Assembly: GCA_963920765.1 (NCBI GenBank)
Contig: OY987250.1
Location: 19,072,960-19,136,959, forward strand
Direction: 5' to 3'
DNA from: Ulota crispa
Taxonomy: Eukaryota > Streptophyta > Bryopsida > Orthotrichales > Orthotrichaceae
Length of the DNA: 64,000 nucleotides
In this document: positions 24,311-34,701 of the stretch, in pieces
How positions within the stretch are numbered: the first letter of the stretch is position 1
Layout: each line of letters starts with the position of its first letter
Position numbers and translations under genes: made by a program
Notes under the pieces: generated by a model
Database searches by the model: none
What the model was told of the DNA's origin: nothing
What the model saw: only the letters and a program-made list of their open reading frames with translations

Positions 24311-24590
24311 TGTTGGAATAGGACATTAGGAGTTTGTTCTATGCCAAAGGAGATATGCTAGGTGGGGCACTTAGTATTGGAGAGAGAGCATGTAATAAGA
24401 AGCACCTCATATAGAAGATTAGACTATGGGCGTGGTTATTCCATATGGTGAGGTGAAGGGTGAGTGGTTGAGAGAGTACATAGATGAGAGAGTTTGGGAG
24501 CACTCCCATCTCTTCTATTTGTATCTTATACACTTGAGAATACCATGTGTGCCTTTATTTTTTTATCTTTCCTATGTTTTTATTAAGTTA
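24311..24590 (+). repeat. 5' LTR of the copia element (alignable part)
   Basis: Begins TGTTGGAATAGG. It matches the 3' LTR from 29,655 through landmarks GCCAAAGGAGATATGCTA, TTATTCCATATGGT, GAGAGTACATAGATGAGA and CATTTGTATCTTATA-like sequence. The true 3' end of this LTR is not defined and may lie beyond 24,590. Confidence 0.8.
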
Positions 24591-25293
24591 TGGGCCCATT
24601 TTATAGAGTTTGGAGGTGAATTGTGGTGAGTGGAGATCACATTTGAGGTAGATCAGCCTTTAGATTTTGACCTTGTGCACTTGGAGGACTTCTTTAGCTA
24701 CTTTCAGATGTTAGGGGTGGTTTTGTAGTAAAAGTGCTTGTCATTTGAGCTACTTCAGCACTTATCATATCTTGTGGAGCTTTTGAAGGACTTGTTGTGC
24801 TTGTTTCTTGTATTGGAGTGCATTTGTGGTGAGTGAGAACTTTTGAAAAACTTCATCTCTCTTTGCATGCCCTTTAGAGTCTTTGGAGATCTTGTTTTGC
24901 CTCTTAGAGAGTAGTTGATCTTCATTTAGTTTGGTAGAAGATCAAATTCAAGTTTGTGGAGTTATGGACTTTATTGGAAAATCTAATCTATCATATTAGA
25001 AGAGTTGATCTACTTAAGAGCTTATTTGAAGGTCCATTTAGTGTTGCACAAGCTTTTGGAGGAATGGAGTTGCTAACGGTCGAATTGTACCATCAAAGTA
25101 CTTGTTTAAAGTATAAGGAGGTGACTTATGAGTTTGTACTTGTTTTAATTGGTTTCTACCATTGCTTGAGGTTGTTTTTTCAAGTGGATGCATACTATTT
25201 GCTCAAAGGGGGCTGAAATTGCAAGGAGAGAGTTTGAGGGTGAGGTTTGAGTGATAACTTTACATTTTGGGTAGATCTTGTGCTTTTTTTAGG

Positions 25294-25600
25294 GTTGTGT
25301 TGTATACTTTACTAGTGTGTGTGAGGAGAGCTAGGGTTTGCTTAGAAAGTAGTTGAGTTGCATACTTTAGACCTTTGTGTGTGTAAACAGCTAGAGCTTA
25401 ACTTGAATGGTGATTGAATTACATACTTTCAGCCCTTTATTTTTGGAGCTAGCTAACATTGAGAGTGATTGAGTAGCATACTTCATCCCTTTATGTGTGG
25501 CAAGAGCTAAGGTTTGTTTGTTTGGTGGTTGAATTCTTTACTTCAATTCTTTGCTATTTTCTTATAACATTGAGAGATATTTGAATTGCATATTCTAGTC
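25294..25600 (+). repeat. Degenerate 60 bp tandem repeat in the copia leader
   Basis: A unit built on TTGAGTTGCATACTTT, then CCTTTGTGTGTG, then AGAGCTAGGGTTTG recurs with starts near 25,294, 25,353, 25,412, 25,467 and 25,528, and partly again at 25,580. It sits directly before the gag start at 25,601, so it forms the untranslated leader (or LTR end) of the element. Confidence 0.8.
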
Positions 25601-26319
25601 ATGGTTACGTATGAGGTTGAGACAGTTTGTGTTGTGGACAAGTTCAATGGAGACAACTTCCTCTTGTTCAAGATCAATATAGAGATGATCCTTGATGAAA
25701 AGTATCTTTGAAACATTGTGGAGGGCAATGAGGAGGCTTCTTCAAGTGATAACAACTCCAAAGTCATTTTGGCCTTCAAAAAACGTGAAAAGATAGTGTT
25801 TTGCATTTTGTGCACTCACATGGTGGATGTACAAATTCAACACGTCAAGTCTTGCAAGGGAGCTGCGGAAGCATGGAGAACTCTATGTGACATTCATGAG
25901 ACCAAAAGCTTGGCCAATGTGTTGTTTTTGAGGCGCAAATTTTTCACCATAAAGATGCAAGAGACGAATGACCTCTTGCAACACATCAACAAGATGAAGA
26001 CTCTTGCGGATCAACTCGAGGCCCTTGATGTATCCGTGACGGAAGGGAACATTGTTATGACGATTTTATAAAGCTTGCCACTTTCTTTTGAGAACTTGGT
26101 TGTAGCAATGGAGACCAAAGACATCAAGGAGCTCACCTTCACATACATGACGTCATGATTAATGCACAAAGTGACAAGAAAGAAAGAGCATCACATCATG
26201 GCCACAAAAAATGCAACATTGGTTGCTCGCCACAAGAGTGTTGGAGATTCAACCAAAGTTATAGGTGACCATTTTTATGTCTTCATTGCGGCAGACCATG
26301 CCATTTTGTTTGTAATTGC
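25601..26319 (+). pseudogene. copia gag remnant with zinc knuckle
   Basis: The frame opens at ATG 25,601 (MVTYEVETV) and keeps the gag signature of copia elements: FNGDNFLLFK near the start, then AWRTLCDIHET and LRRKFFTIKMQE, and a helical LLQHINKMKTLADQLEAL segment. It is broken by a TGA at a conserved Trp position (25,709), a TAA at 26,069 and a TGA at 26,157. A CX2CX4HX4C zinc knuckle is still complete at 26,278-26,319 but in another frame, so an indel lies between about 26,165 and 26,275. The protein would have packaged element RNA in cytoplasmic particles; it cannot be made intact now. Confidence 0.9.
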
Positions 26320-26430
26320 TATAAACGCAAGAGTGGCAAGCGTAAAAATGCCAACAAGGCCAAGGCGGAGAAGAATTGTAAGGACTATGCATTTATAGCC
26401 TCTCATAATGGTCCATTGAGCTTGGGAGGT

Positions 26431-26610
26431 GATTGGATCATGAATTCGTGGGTTACCACCCACATGTCACTCTATAGAGCTCATTTTTACACCTTTGAGG
26501 CCATTTCAGCAAGAAAAATGTTCATGGGTAATGATTTAATGCTCCAAGCTCTTAGAAGCGGCTCTATTTTGGTGGACTCTTTTGTTGAAGGATGCATCAA
26601 GCGCATTTGA
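26431..26610 (+). pseudogene. copia aspartic protease remnant, catalytic Asp lost
   Basis: The protease core motif of copia elements is recognisable, but the catalytic Asp codon reads AAT (Asn, 26,443-26,445) and the next Gly reads Trp. The following HMSLYRAHFYTFE region fits the family. A TGA ends the frame at 26,608. The Asp-to-Asn change alone would abolish activity. Confidence 0.85.
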
Positions 26611-26850
26611 TTCAAGAATGTGTTGTATATGCCCAAATTGCAAAGCATCCTTCTTTCCATGAGCAAGATAGTAGAGGAAGAGTTGAATATATAATTTGGA
26701 AGCCTTAAGTGTATTGTGAAGTCTTCTAATAGAGTCACCCAAGTCACGGCATCATGTGAGGGCAATTTATATCGTTTGCAGTACAAGGTTGTGCATGGAA
26801 AAGAGAGTGCTACAGCTGCTATTTCAAACAAAGATGAGCTAATTTTGTAA

Positions 26851-27459
26851 CATCAACGTGTAAGGTATATGAATGTGCAAAATTTTAGAATTCTTTCAAG
26901 TTTGATGAATGGCTTTAATCTTTTCAAATCCCATGGTGATGACTTGCTTAATGCTTGTGAGGGTTGTATTGAAGGCAAACAACTACGGCACTCATTTTCA
27001 AAGGATAATGTCATATGTGCCACTAAGGTGTTGGGCATTGTGCATTTGGATGTGTGTGGCCTCATGAAGATCACGTCTTTGGATGGAGCAAGGTACTTTT
27101 TGACCTTCATTGATGAATATTTAAGAAAGGTGTGGGTGTACATTCTCAAGGCCAAAAGCGAGTTTTTTGAGGGGTTCAAGGAATTCAAGGCTTTGGTGGA
27201 GAAGGAAGTCCAGTACTCCATGAAAGTGTTACAGTCAGACAACTGGAGGGAGTACACTTCCAACCAATTTGAGGCTTACTTGAAGGCCCAAGGTATTATG
27301 CTCCAAATCTCAACTCTACATACACCACAACAAAATGGAGTGGCCGAAAGGGCTAATTGTACCATTGTGGAGATGGCTAGGAGCATGATCTATGGCCAAA
27401 AGCTTGAGCTAGAATATTGGGCTGAGGCGGTGAGCAACACGAAGTATATTTATAATTGA
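26851..27459 (+). pseudogene. copia integrase remnant, DDE residues still present
   Basis: The pre-integrase zinc region has its CEGC pair and first His, but the second His of the HHCC set reads Tyr. The core then has all three catalytic acidic residues: Asp in HLDVCG (27,049-27,051), Asp in LQSDN and Glu in NGVAERAN. This is the longest undamaged stretch (196 codons from 26,869), ended by a TGA at 27,457. Upstream stops at 26,692 and 26,848 separate it from the protease. Confidence 0.92.
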
Positions 27460-27659
27460 TGCCCAACTAATGCGGTGTATGACAAGACTCCACAAAAAGC
27501 GTGCAATGAGAGAAGACCTTTGGTGGCACACATTAGGATTTTTAGGTGTATTGCATATGCCAAGATCTCTAATGCTTCAAGGACCAAATTTAATGCAAAG
27601 GTGGTGAGGTATTTCTTTTTGGGATAATGTGAGGGTTCCAAGGCATGCATGCTAATTTG

Positions 27660-28134
27660 ATTGGAGTCTGAGAAAATAATTAGATGTTGTGATGTGATAT
27701 TAAGTGAGTATAAAAATTTGCAAAAAGAATTGGAGTTGAGTCTAAATGGAAGTAGTGGTGATATTGTTATGAATACATCTCGAACGCCTTCATATGATGA
27801 TGATGATGGAGATGAAGAGGATCAGCCTCTAGAGGATGGAGATGGTAACATTATAGAAGATACTAGTGCAAGTCAAGGTAATGAGGGCTTCAAGCCTAAG
27901 AAGATCACAAAAAATAAGAAGACACAAGCCATTGTTCCAAGTGCTGAAGTAGAAGGTAGTCAACATGTGCAAGTTGTGTAGTGGTCCATAAGGGTAAGAA
28001 AGCCTTTAGAGGAGTGGTCAAAAAACCACATTTTTTTTCAACCATCTTGCTATTTGGATCATGCTAATGTGACCGTTGTTTATAATTCTATTATATTTGG
28101 AGAAGCTTTAGAGTCTTGGGATGCAAGCAATTGA
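27660..28134 (+). pseudogene. copia integrase-RT linker, acidic
   Basis: Stops at 27,625, 27,658, 27,979 and 28,132 bracket a linker with an acidic run (DDDDGDEEDQ) and a basic KKITKNKK stretch. It stays in the same frame as the integrase and reverse transcriptase. Such variable linkers lie between the integrase core and RT in copia polyproteins. Confidence 0.75.
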
Positions 28135-29061
28135 AAAGTGGCCATGGATAAAAAATACCACTTCCTCTATGCCAATGGTACGTGGAAGTTGACCACCTTT
28201 CCTTCGTCTTGCAAGGCGGTGGAATGCAAGTGGATGCTCAAGACCAAGAGAGATGCTATGAGAGAGAATGTATGCCACAAAGCATAGCTGGTGGCAAGCG
28301 GGTTCTCTCAAGTGCAAAGAGCGGAGTTCAACAAAATGTTTGCTTATGTAGCCAAGTTCACCACCATATGGTGCATTGTGGCTTTTAGAACATCATCAGA
28401 TTTAGAGATGCACCAAATGGATGTGAAGACAGTCTTCCTTAATGGCAATTTAGAGGAAGACATTCACATAGAACAATGTAAGGGGTTTATGCAACGTAGT
28501 CATGAGCACCTTGTTTGCAAGCTTACAAAGTCTTTGTATAGATTAAAGCAAATATCAAGAGTATAATACCAAAAGATTAATGCAAGTATTTTAGAATTTG
28601 GTTTTGAGAAAAGTGTAACTGATCATAGTTTGTATTTTGCACAAGTAGAAGCCCATGTGATGCTTGTGTATGCTCATGACTTGATCATTCTTTCTAGCAA
28701 TGTGGTGACCATGAGTACATTGAAGGCCAAGTTGGAGGTTGAGTATGAGATGATAAACTTGAGGGAATTGCACTATTGCCTCGAAGTAGAGTTTGCAAGA
28801 GATCAAGGTGCAAGGACCTTTACCATGAGCCAAGCCAAATATCTAGAGGAAGTGCTCAAGCGGTTTGGCATGAAGGATTGCAAATCCATTGGTATTCTGT
28901 TGCATACCAAGATAAAGTTGGTGAAATTTAGTATTAAAGAATATAATATGGATGTTTTGAAGATGGTGAGTGTGCCTTACAAATCAGTAGTTAGATCGTT
29001 GATGTATGCCTCAGTGGCTACAATGGCTGATTTGACTTTTGTCATTAGCATGGTGAGCTAA
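28135..29061 (+). pseudogene. copia reverse transcriptase remnant, active site altered
   Basis: RVT_2-type motifs are clear: GTWKLT, CKAVECKWMLKTKRD, ASGFSQ, MDVKTVFLNGNLEEDIH and YRLKQ. The catalytic YVDD box reads YAHD (28,669-28,680): one metal-binding Asp is replaced by His. Stops lie at 28,285, 28,564 and 29,059. The frame is the same throughout, with no indel from the zinc knuckle to this point. Confidence 0.92.
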
Positions 29062-29630
29062 CACATGGCAAAGCCGGGATAGAGTCATTGGATGGTGATG
29101 AAAAAAACCATGAGAGACTTCAAAGGCACCTCTCATCTAAAGTTGCAATTGGGAGGGGGGCACACATGTTTGATGGGGTACTGTGATGTAAATTGGGCTA
29201 GCGATGCCAATAATAGAAAGTCCACATCGGGGTATGCATTTAGCTTTAAAGAAAACATGGTATCATAGAGTAGCAAAAAGCAACCCACAGTGGCTTTATC
29301 CACAACAAAAGCAAAATACATGGCAGCAAGCCATTGCACAAGAGAAGCTATATGACTAAAGTAGCTCATGGAGGATGTAGGATGCAAGGACGTGGAGGGC
29401 ACCTTGATCTTGTGTGACAATCAAAGTGCCATAGCTCTTGTCAAAAATTCGGTGCACTATACAAAGACAAAACACATCAAAGTATAACACCATTTTGTGA
29501 AGGAAAAAGTGGAAAAAGGAACCATTACATTAGAATATTGCCCAATTGAGGACATGTTGGCAGATGTGATGACAAAAGCGTTGGCAAGGGATAGACATGA
29601 GCATTTAACAAGAGCCATGAGCATTAGAGA
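29062..29630 (+). pseudogene. copia RNase H remnant
   Basis: The region WASDANNRKSTSGYAF, SKKQPTVALSTT and LILCDNQSAIAL is typical of copia RNase H. Conserved Trp codons read as stops at 29,080, 29,266, 29,353 and 29,362, and a conserved Gln reads TAA at 29,485. Two Glu codons in the STTEAEY-type motif read Lys (29,308 and 29,314), one of them catalytic. Every one of these is a G-to-A or C-to-T change. Confidence 0.9.
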
Positions 29631-29644
29631 CTTTGGCCATTTGC

Positions 29645-29654
29645 AAAGTGGGAG
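29645..29654 (+). other. Polypurine tract of the copia element
   Basis: AAAGTGGGAG lies directly before the TGTTGG start of the 3' LTR, the usual position and composition of the plus-strand primer in plant copia elements. Confidence 0.85.
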
Positions 29655-29945
29655 TGTTGGAAAGTTGCAATAGGCATCAAGAGTTTGCTTTAAGCCAAAG
29701 GAAATATGCTAAGTGAGGTACTTATCATTGGAAAGGGAGCATGTTTTAGGAAACACCTCATAGAGAAGATTTGACCATGAGCAAGATTATTCCATATAGT
29801 TAGGTGAAGGGAGAATGGTTGGGAGAGTACATAGATGAGACAGTTTGGGAACACTCTCATCTTTTCCATTTGTATCTTATATATTTGAGTATACCGGATG
29901 TGCTTTTGTTCTTCTATCTTTGCAATGTTTTCTATAGAAATGAGA
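29655..29945 (+). repeat. 3' LTR of the copia element (alignable part)
   Basis: Begins TGTTGGAAAG and follows the 5' LTR to about 29,945, where similarity stops. The rest is deleted or beyond recognition, so the element edge and target duplication are lost. Confidence 0.8.
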
Positions 29946-31560
29946 TGTATCATTCCTCAGTCAATAGCTTATCCTTGCAAGTATTTTTTGAGTTTTTGAA
30001 GGATTGGCTATTAGGGGCAAGAATTAAGATTGATGACCCAAACATTTTTATATTTCTAATTTACGTAATGCACGCAAGTTCCAAATTTCCACATTTGACC
30101 TTTGAAGTGTATTTTTTTTTGTGAAGGTGGTATGCCAATAATGCTAGAACCATTGCTTAGTCCGGGTAGCTGAGTGTGTTTATATTTGGAAGGAAGAACA
30201 GCCCTCAAATTCAATCCAATCTAGTTTTTGGAGTAATATTGAATTGGTTGAAAAACCATATGTACTAAGAGGCAACTTTTGTTTTGGAATCATCATTGGG
30301 AGACTTTTGTGAGAAATAGGCACCTTTAAACTAGGTTCAATCCGGATAGCAATCCCAATGAATGCTTGTTGACAATTGATGAGATTCTTCTACACTTAGA
30401 AGTGGTAGTGAACAAAGGATAGGGATTTTTCAATTATCCAATTATCATTTCAATTGAAGGAACTTGTCCTTGAAAGGTCTGTTGTTGTAGTATGTTGGGG
30501 TGATAGGGATTTCCTGCGTGACTTGTGGGTGTAGACTAGTTTCTAGGTCTGCTGTGAGGAAAAACTTGCATCTCTTTTTTCTTTGTTTGTTTTGTTGTTT
30601 TTTTATAAGTCCTACTTCAGTCACTCAAATCTTTGGAAGGGTAGGATTTAATGCAACCTTTCTTCAACTTCAATAGCGGACCCCTCAAATATTAAGGCTA
30701 AACTTTTGTTCTAGTTACTTTAGGTCACCACCGGATTCGGAAATAATATCAAGATTAGGATATGTCTTTAGGATTGGCAAATAGTTGTAATAGTGTAATA
30801 ATCAAAACAATAGGATTGGAAGTTCAATAGAACAACAAGAAAATAAGTTCCGGTTCTCATTTTGGTGTGTTTGTAATTGTGGTTGCTTGTGTGCTGGATA
30901 TACTAACTAGTTTATGGTCTTGGTTAATTCTTTAGGAGCTACACACTAAATCCTTGCAGAACAATACACAAGTCATCCAATTGGTGTTTATGTCAAATCT
31001 ATATGCTAATTGGAAGATAAATGCTTTTTTGTGCTACGACATACCGGCCATGGACTATTTAGGGGCATTGCAAGTCAAGGGGATACCAAATCAACTTAGG
31101 AGGCCTTGACATACACTAGTTCAAACAACTAATCTATTGTTAAAGAGGCATATGTTTGCTGTTGTGATAATTGCAAGTTCTATGGATATAAATGGATGGT
31201 GGTCAGTTTGACTCTAACCTTAGTGATGTTGTTCACTTAGCTATAGACAATGGTTTAATGTAGAATCTCCATCTTGTAGTTGGATAAAGTTCTTCATGCT
31301 TTGATGGAATCCTTGTTCCATACTTCAGTCATATTGTAACTATGGTGGAAGCACCCATACTCGATAACTTAAAAGATTCTGCAACAATGTACAAAGTGTA
31401 TGAAAACTTAACCCTTTAAGGATCACACAACCATATATTGATTGCAGAGAGTTGTTTTTGGCATGAAGAGTAGTATTGCTCAACATTTGGAAATTGGTCT
31501 TGAAAAAAGCATGTGCTCACAAAAATTTGCATTCAACTAAATAAACAACTACAAAATTGG
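29946..31560. other. Gene-free stretch between the copia and CACTA elements
   Basis: No convincing frame. Around 31,340-31,430 the sequence resembles 35,300-35,380 (GATAACTTA, GATT(C/T)TGCAACAA), a weak link to family F repeats. Confidence 0.45.
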
Positions 31561-31723
31561 ATAAATGACACTAGTAGAAAAAATCGTCCAAACCAACAAA
31601 AAACCAACAGTTTCTTGTTGATTTAGGCACTTGCCCATGCTAATTGACTAATTTAACATAGTTTTATAAAAAACTATATATGTTTTGTTGATTTAGACAC
31701 CATTATCTAAATCAACAAAAAAT

Positions 31724-32300
31724 TTGGAATCTTTTAAGAATCTTTTGGAAATCTTTTGGAAATTTTTTGTGAATCTTTAAGAATCTTCAAGAATCTTTTT
31801 GGAATCATTGAAAATCTTTTCAAGATTTTTAAGGATATTTAAGAATCTTTTCAAGATTTTAGAATCTTTAAGAATCTTTTAGGAATCTTTGAGAACCTTT
31901 GGAAATCTTTGGAAATCTTTTCAAGTTTTTTTGGAATCTTTGAGAATGTTTGAGAATGTTTGGAAATCTTTGAGAAATTTTTTGGAATCTTTGAGAATCT
32001 TCTTGAAATCTTTGAGAATCTTTTAAGAATATTTGAGAATTCTTGAGAATCTTTGAAAATAGTTTGGAATATTTGAGAATCTTTGGAAATGTTCTAGGAA
32101 TTTTGATTTTTTTTGAGAATTTTTGAAAATCTTTAAGAATCTTCTTGGAATCTTTTTGGAAGCTTTGAGTAGCTTTGAGAATCTTCTGTAATCTTCTGAG
32201 AATCTTTTTGGAAATTTTGAAAATCTTTGAGAATCTTTGAGAATTTTCAAAAACCTTTTTTGGAATCTTTGAGAATCTTTTTAAAATCTTTATGAAATTT
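31724..32300 (+). repeat. GAATCTTTGA-type degenerate array inside the CACTA element
   Basis: About 575 bp made almost only of a 9-12 bp unit (GAATCTTTGA, GGAATCTTTT, GAAATCTTTG variants), some 50 units. A minus-strand frame at 32,023-32,250 only reads this array and is not a gene. Weak traces continue to about 32,375. Confidence 0.9.
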
Positions 32301-33244
32301 GTTAAGATACTTCAAAATATTTATAGAAATAGAATCTCTTAGACTGAATTAGAGTCCTTTAGGAATCTTTTTATTATTCATCAAAATACTTTAAATATTT
32401 TTAATAAAAAAACTATCACAATAATTCAAGTTTGTTTTTGAAATCTTTCTAGAATCATTTTGGACCTCATTAAAATGTTTTGAGGTTTTAAAAAATGAAA
32501 GAAGTTTTCAAAAAAAAAAAGAATCTTTTAGAAATTTGAATGTACATTGATTGGTTTTATTTTCTTTACTTTTCACATTTTGGTTGGATTTAAAATTAGC
32601 AGCCTTTACAATCAAGTAAAATCATGACCATAATAACAAGAAAATCAACATTTTTTTGTTGATCTGGACACTTTTGGATATAACTTCACTAATTCAACAA
32701 AATTTTATATAAAAAGTACAACATTTTGTTGTTTTAAATACCACAATTTTTTTACAAACAAATATAAAAGATGCTCCTCAATTCTATGAAAAATCATATA
32801 TGTCCCTCAAAGATTAAAAGTACCCAAAATATCTTTCTTTTTTGTGTAAATATCAGCAATGCTTCTAATATATTGGGAAAATATTAAAAATGCTCCTCAA
32901 CTATTTTAAATTATTTATATCTTTGTATTATATGATAACCAAGTGTATAGTTTAATGCAAATTTTTACAAAAAACCAAAGGTGATTTTTACATTTCAAAT
33001 AACACAAGGGTATATTTAACATTTCAAAATAGAAGAGCTTTTTTATTATTTTTCCAAAATAATAGGAGTATAATTGATATTCCTACAAAAAATAAGGAAT
33101 TCTTTTTATGTTTCAAATATTTTTGGCGTAAACTTGATATTTTGAAAGACTTAAAGGGTATTTTTAGTATTCTTCCTTCTATTACTAACCAAATGAATTT
33201 AAAAAAAACAATCTTATAAAATATTTTTATAAGCTTTAAAAGAT

Positions 33245-33655
33245 GGGAATTGATATGTGTACCACACCCTTCCAATTACTATACTACACCACGGGGTAAG
33301 TTTTAGATTTCTACCATCAAAAAGCTGAATTTGAAAATTTTGAATTTAGATTTGGACTTAGTGACCATGGTATTATCTAGAACCATAAAAAAAGTTGCAG
33401 TTCAACAACATCCAATGAAAAAATTTAGTTAGGGAGAAAATTGTTAATTTTACTTTTGTTTGTAAAAAATGATAAGCTTTTTCATTGGGTGTTGTTGAAT
33501 TGCAACTTTTTTTATGGTCCTAGACAATATCATGGTCTCTAAGTCCAAATTTGAAGTCAAAATTCTCAAACTCAAATTTTTGACGGTGGAAATCTAAGAT
33601 TTACCTCAAGGGTGTGGTACAATAGTTCAAAGGGTGTGGTTCACATATTAATGCC
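33245..33655. mobile_element. Foldback MITE (family B), copy 1, 411 bp, nested in the CACTA element
   Basis: The two halves are inverted repeats of about 180 bp: the left begins GGGAATTGATATGTG and the right ends with the complement of GGCATTAATATGTG. The arms share CACCATCAAAAA-like, TTTGGACTTAG and CAACAACA(T/C)CCAATGAAAAA segments. The flanks TTTAAAAGAT and TTTAAAAAAT match at 9 of 10 bases and are a probable target duplication. A second copy of 412 bp lies at 57,350-57,761. Long arms favour a Mutator-like origin; this is uncertain. Confidence 0.85.
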
Positions 33656-34159
33656 TTTAAAAAATATCCAAAACTATTCAAAAGTCAATAGAATTATGAT
33701 TTTATAATTGCAAGGTTTTAATTCCGTAACTTTTCACAATTTCATGTTATTTGAAGCTATCAAACTATACAGGCTATTTTAACAAAATAAGGTTCTTTTT
33801 ACAAAAAACTAGCACTAAATAATAATTACTAATGAATCCAACATTTGCCTGCAGTAGTCTTTTTGAGATTTGAGAATTCCAATACAAAATTTATAAACAA
33901 AATCAAAAGGATGGAAATAACCAATTTTTAAAAAATTTCTAAACACCTTCACTGATTTTAGCTCATAAATTTTGATAAGAAGATTGAAATCCAAAAAAAA
34001 TTGTTGGAGGTGAAAGTAAAATACATTTACCAACTTTTCTTAGTTCTAAATTTTTTGAAGAAATGTCCCTTAATGGGCCAAAGTAGCCTCCAAAGTCTAC
34101 AGGCTTACTAAAAACATGAACATTTAATGTACAAATACAATCATGATTCTATCAAGCAC

Positions 34160-34335
34160 ATGTGTGAGTGCATGTGTGCTAGTGGTTGTAAATGATGTGG
34201 TAGTCTTGTGGTTTGTAAACCTGGTGGTGGGAGGTTCAAACCATACTGCCGGTAGCCCTGCTTGACCGCCATGAGCAGCGGCTCGGCCTTTAAAAAAATT
34301 TAGTTTTTTTTATTACAAAAAAAAAAAATTCTATG
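34160..34335 (+). mobile_element. Probable tRNA-derived SINE inside the CACTA element
   Basis: A GC-richer block carries a box A-like TGTGCTAGTGG (34,175-34,185) and a good box B, GGTTCAAACC (34,233-34,242), followed by a tRNA-unrelated body (CTTGACCGCCATGAGC) and then A/T-rich homopolymer sequence. This is the layout of plant tRNA-derived SINEs. The box spacing is slightly long and no target duplication was identified. Confidence 0.5.
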
Positions 34336-34701
34336 AAAAAAAATAACATTTAAATTTAAAAAAAAGAAAGCATTAAACAACATAAAATACGTGAAAGTTA
34401 ACAAAAAATCAACAAAAAATTAATAGAAAACAGCAAATAATCAACAAAAAATCAACATACTCTTATTGAAAAATATCCAAATCAACTTGATCAAATCTAC
34501 AATAAAAATCAATAGATTTTGGTTGAAGTTTTGTTGATTTTTTGCTAAATTTTCTACTAGTGTGAGTTGACAAATTATAATGTTTATATGGCATGGCTTC
34601 AAAATACATATCTATTTTTGGTCATAGATGGATTAAATCAACTATGCAATACATCAAACATCCAAGAAGAATGTCACTTTTCAATTGAGTGATCTTAAAA
34701 A

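Larger units (their letters stand above)
24311..29945 (+). mobile_element. Dead Ty1/copia LTR retrotransposon
   Basis: The order gag, zinc knuckle, protease, integrase, reverse transcriptase, RNase H, polypurine tract, 3' LTR identifies the Ty1/copia superfamily. Both LTR starts share TGTTGGAA, and about 280 bp of each LTR can be aligned with many substitutions, so the insertion is old. From the zinc knuckle to the RNase H the frame is constant, yet it holds more than a dozen stops; one frameshift separates gag from the rest (between about 26,165 and 26,275). Several catalytic residues are replaced. The target duplication cannot be read because the outer end of the 3' LTR is truncated or too diverged. 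No canonical primer-binding site was found. Confidence 0.95.
31569..34562. mobile_element. Non-autonomous CACTA (En/Spm) DNA transposon, 2,994 bp
   Basis: The element begins CACTAGTAGAAAA and ends with the complement TTTTCTACTAGTG, the canonical terminus of plant CACTA transposons. It is flanked on both sides by TGA (31,566-31,568 and 34,563-34,565), the 3 bp target duplication typical of this superfamily. Subterminal motifs built on GTTGATTTAGACAC recur near both ends in both orientations (near 31,618, 31,687, 32,655 and 34,380-34,540), as expected for transposase-binding repeats. No transposase frame is present, so it needs a helper element. It contains a GAATCTTT array, a nested foldback element and a probable SINE. 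Confidence 0.9.

Noticed and set aside
32023..32250. 75-codon Lys/Phe/Ser-rich minus-strand frame
   Set aside because: It is only the translation of the GAATCTTT array.
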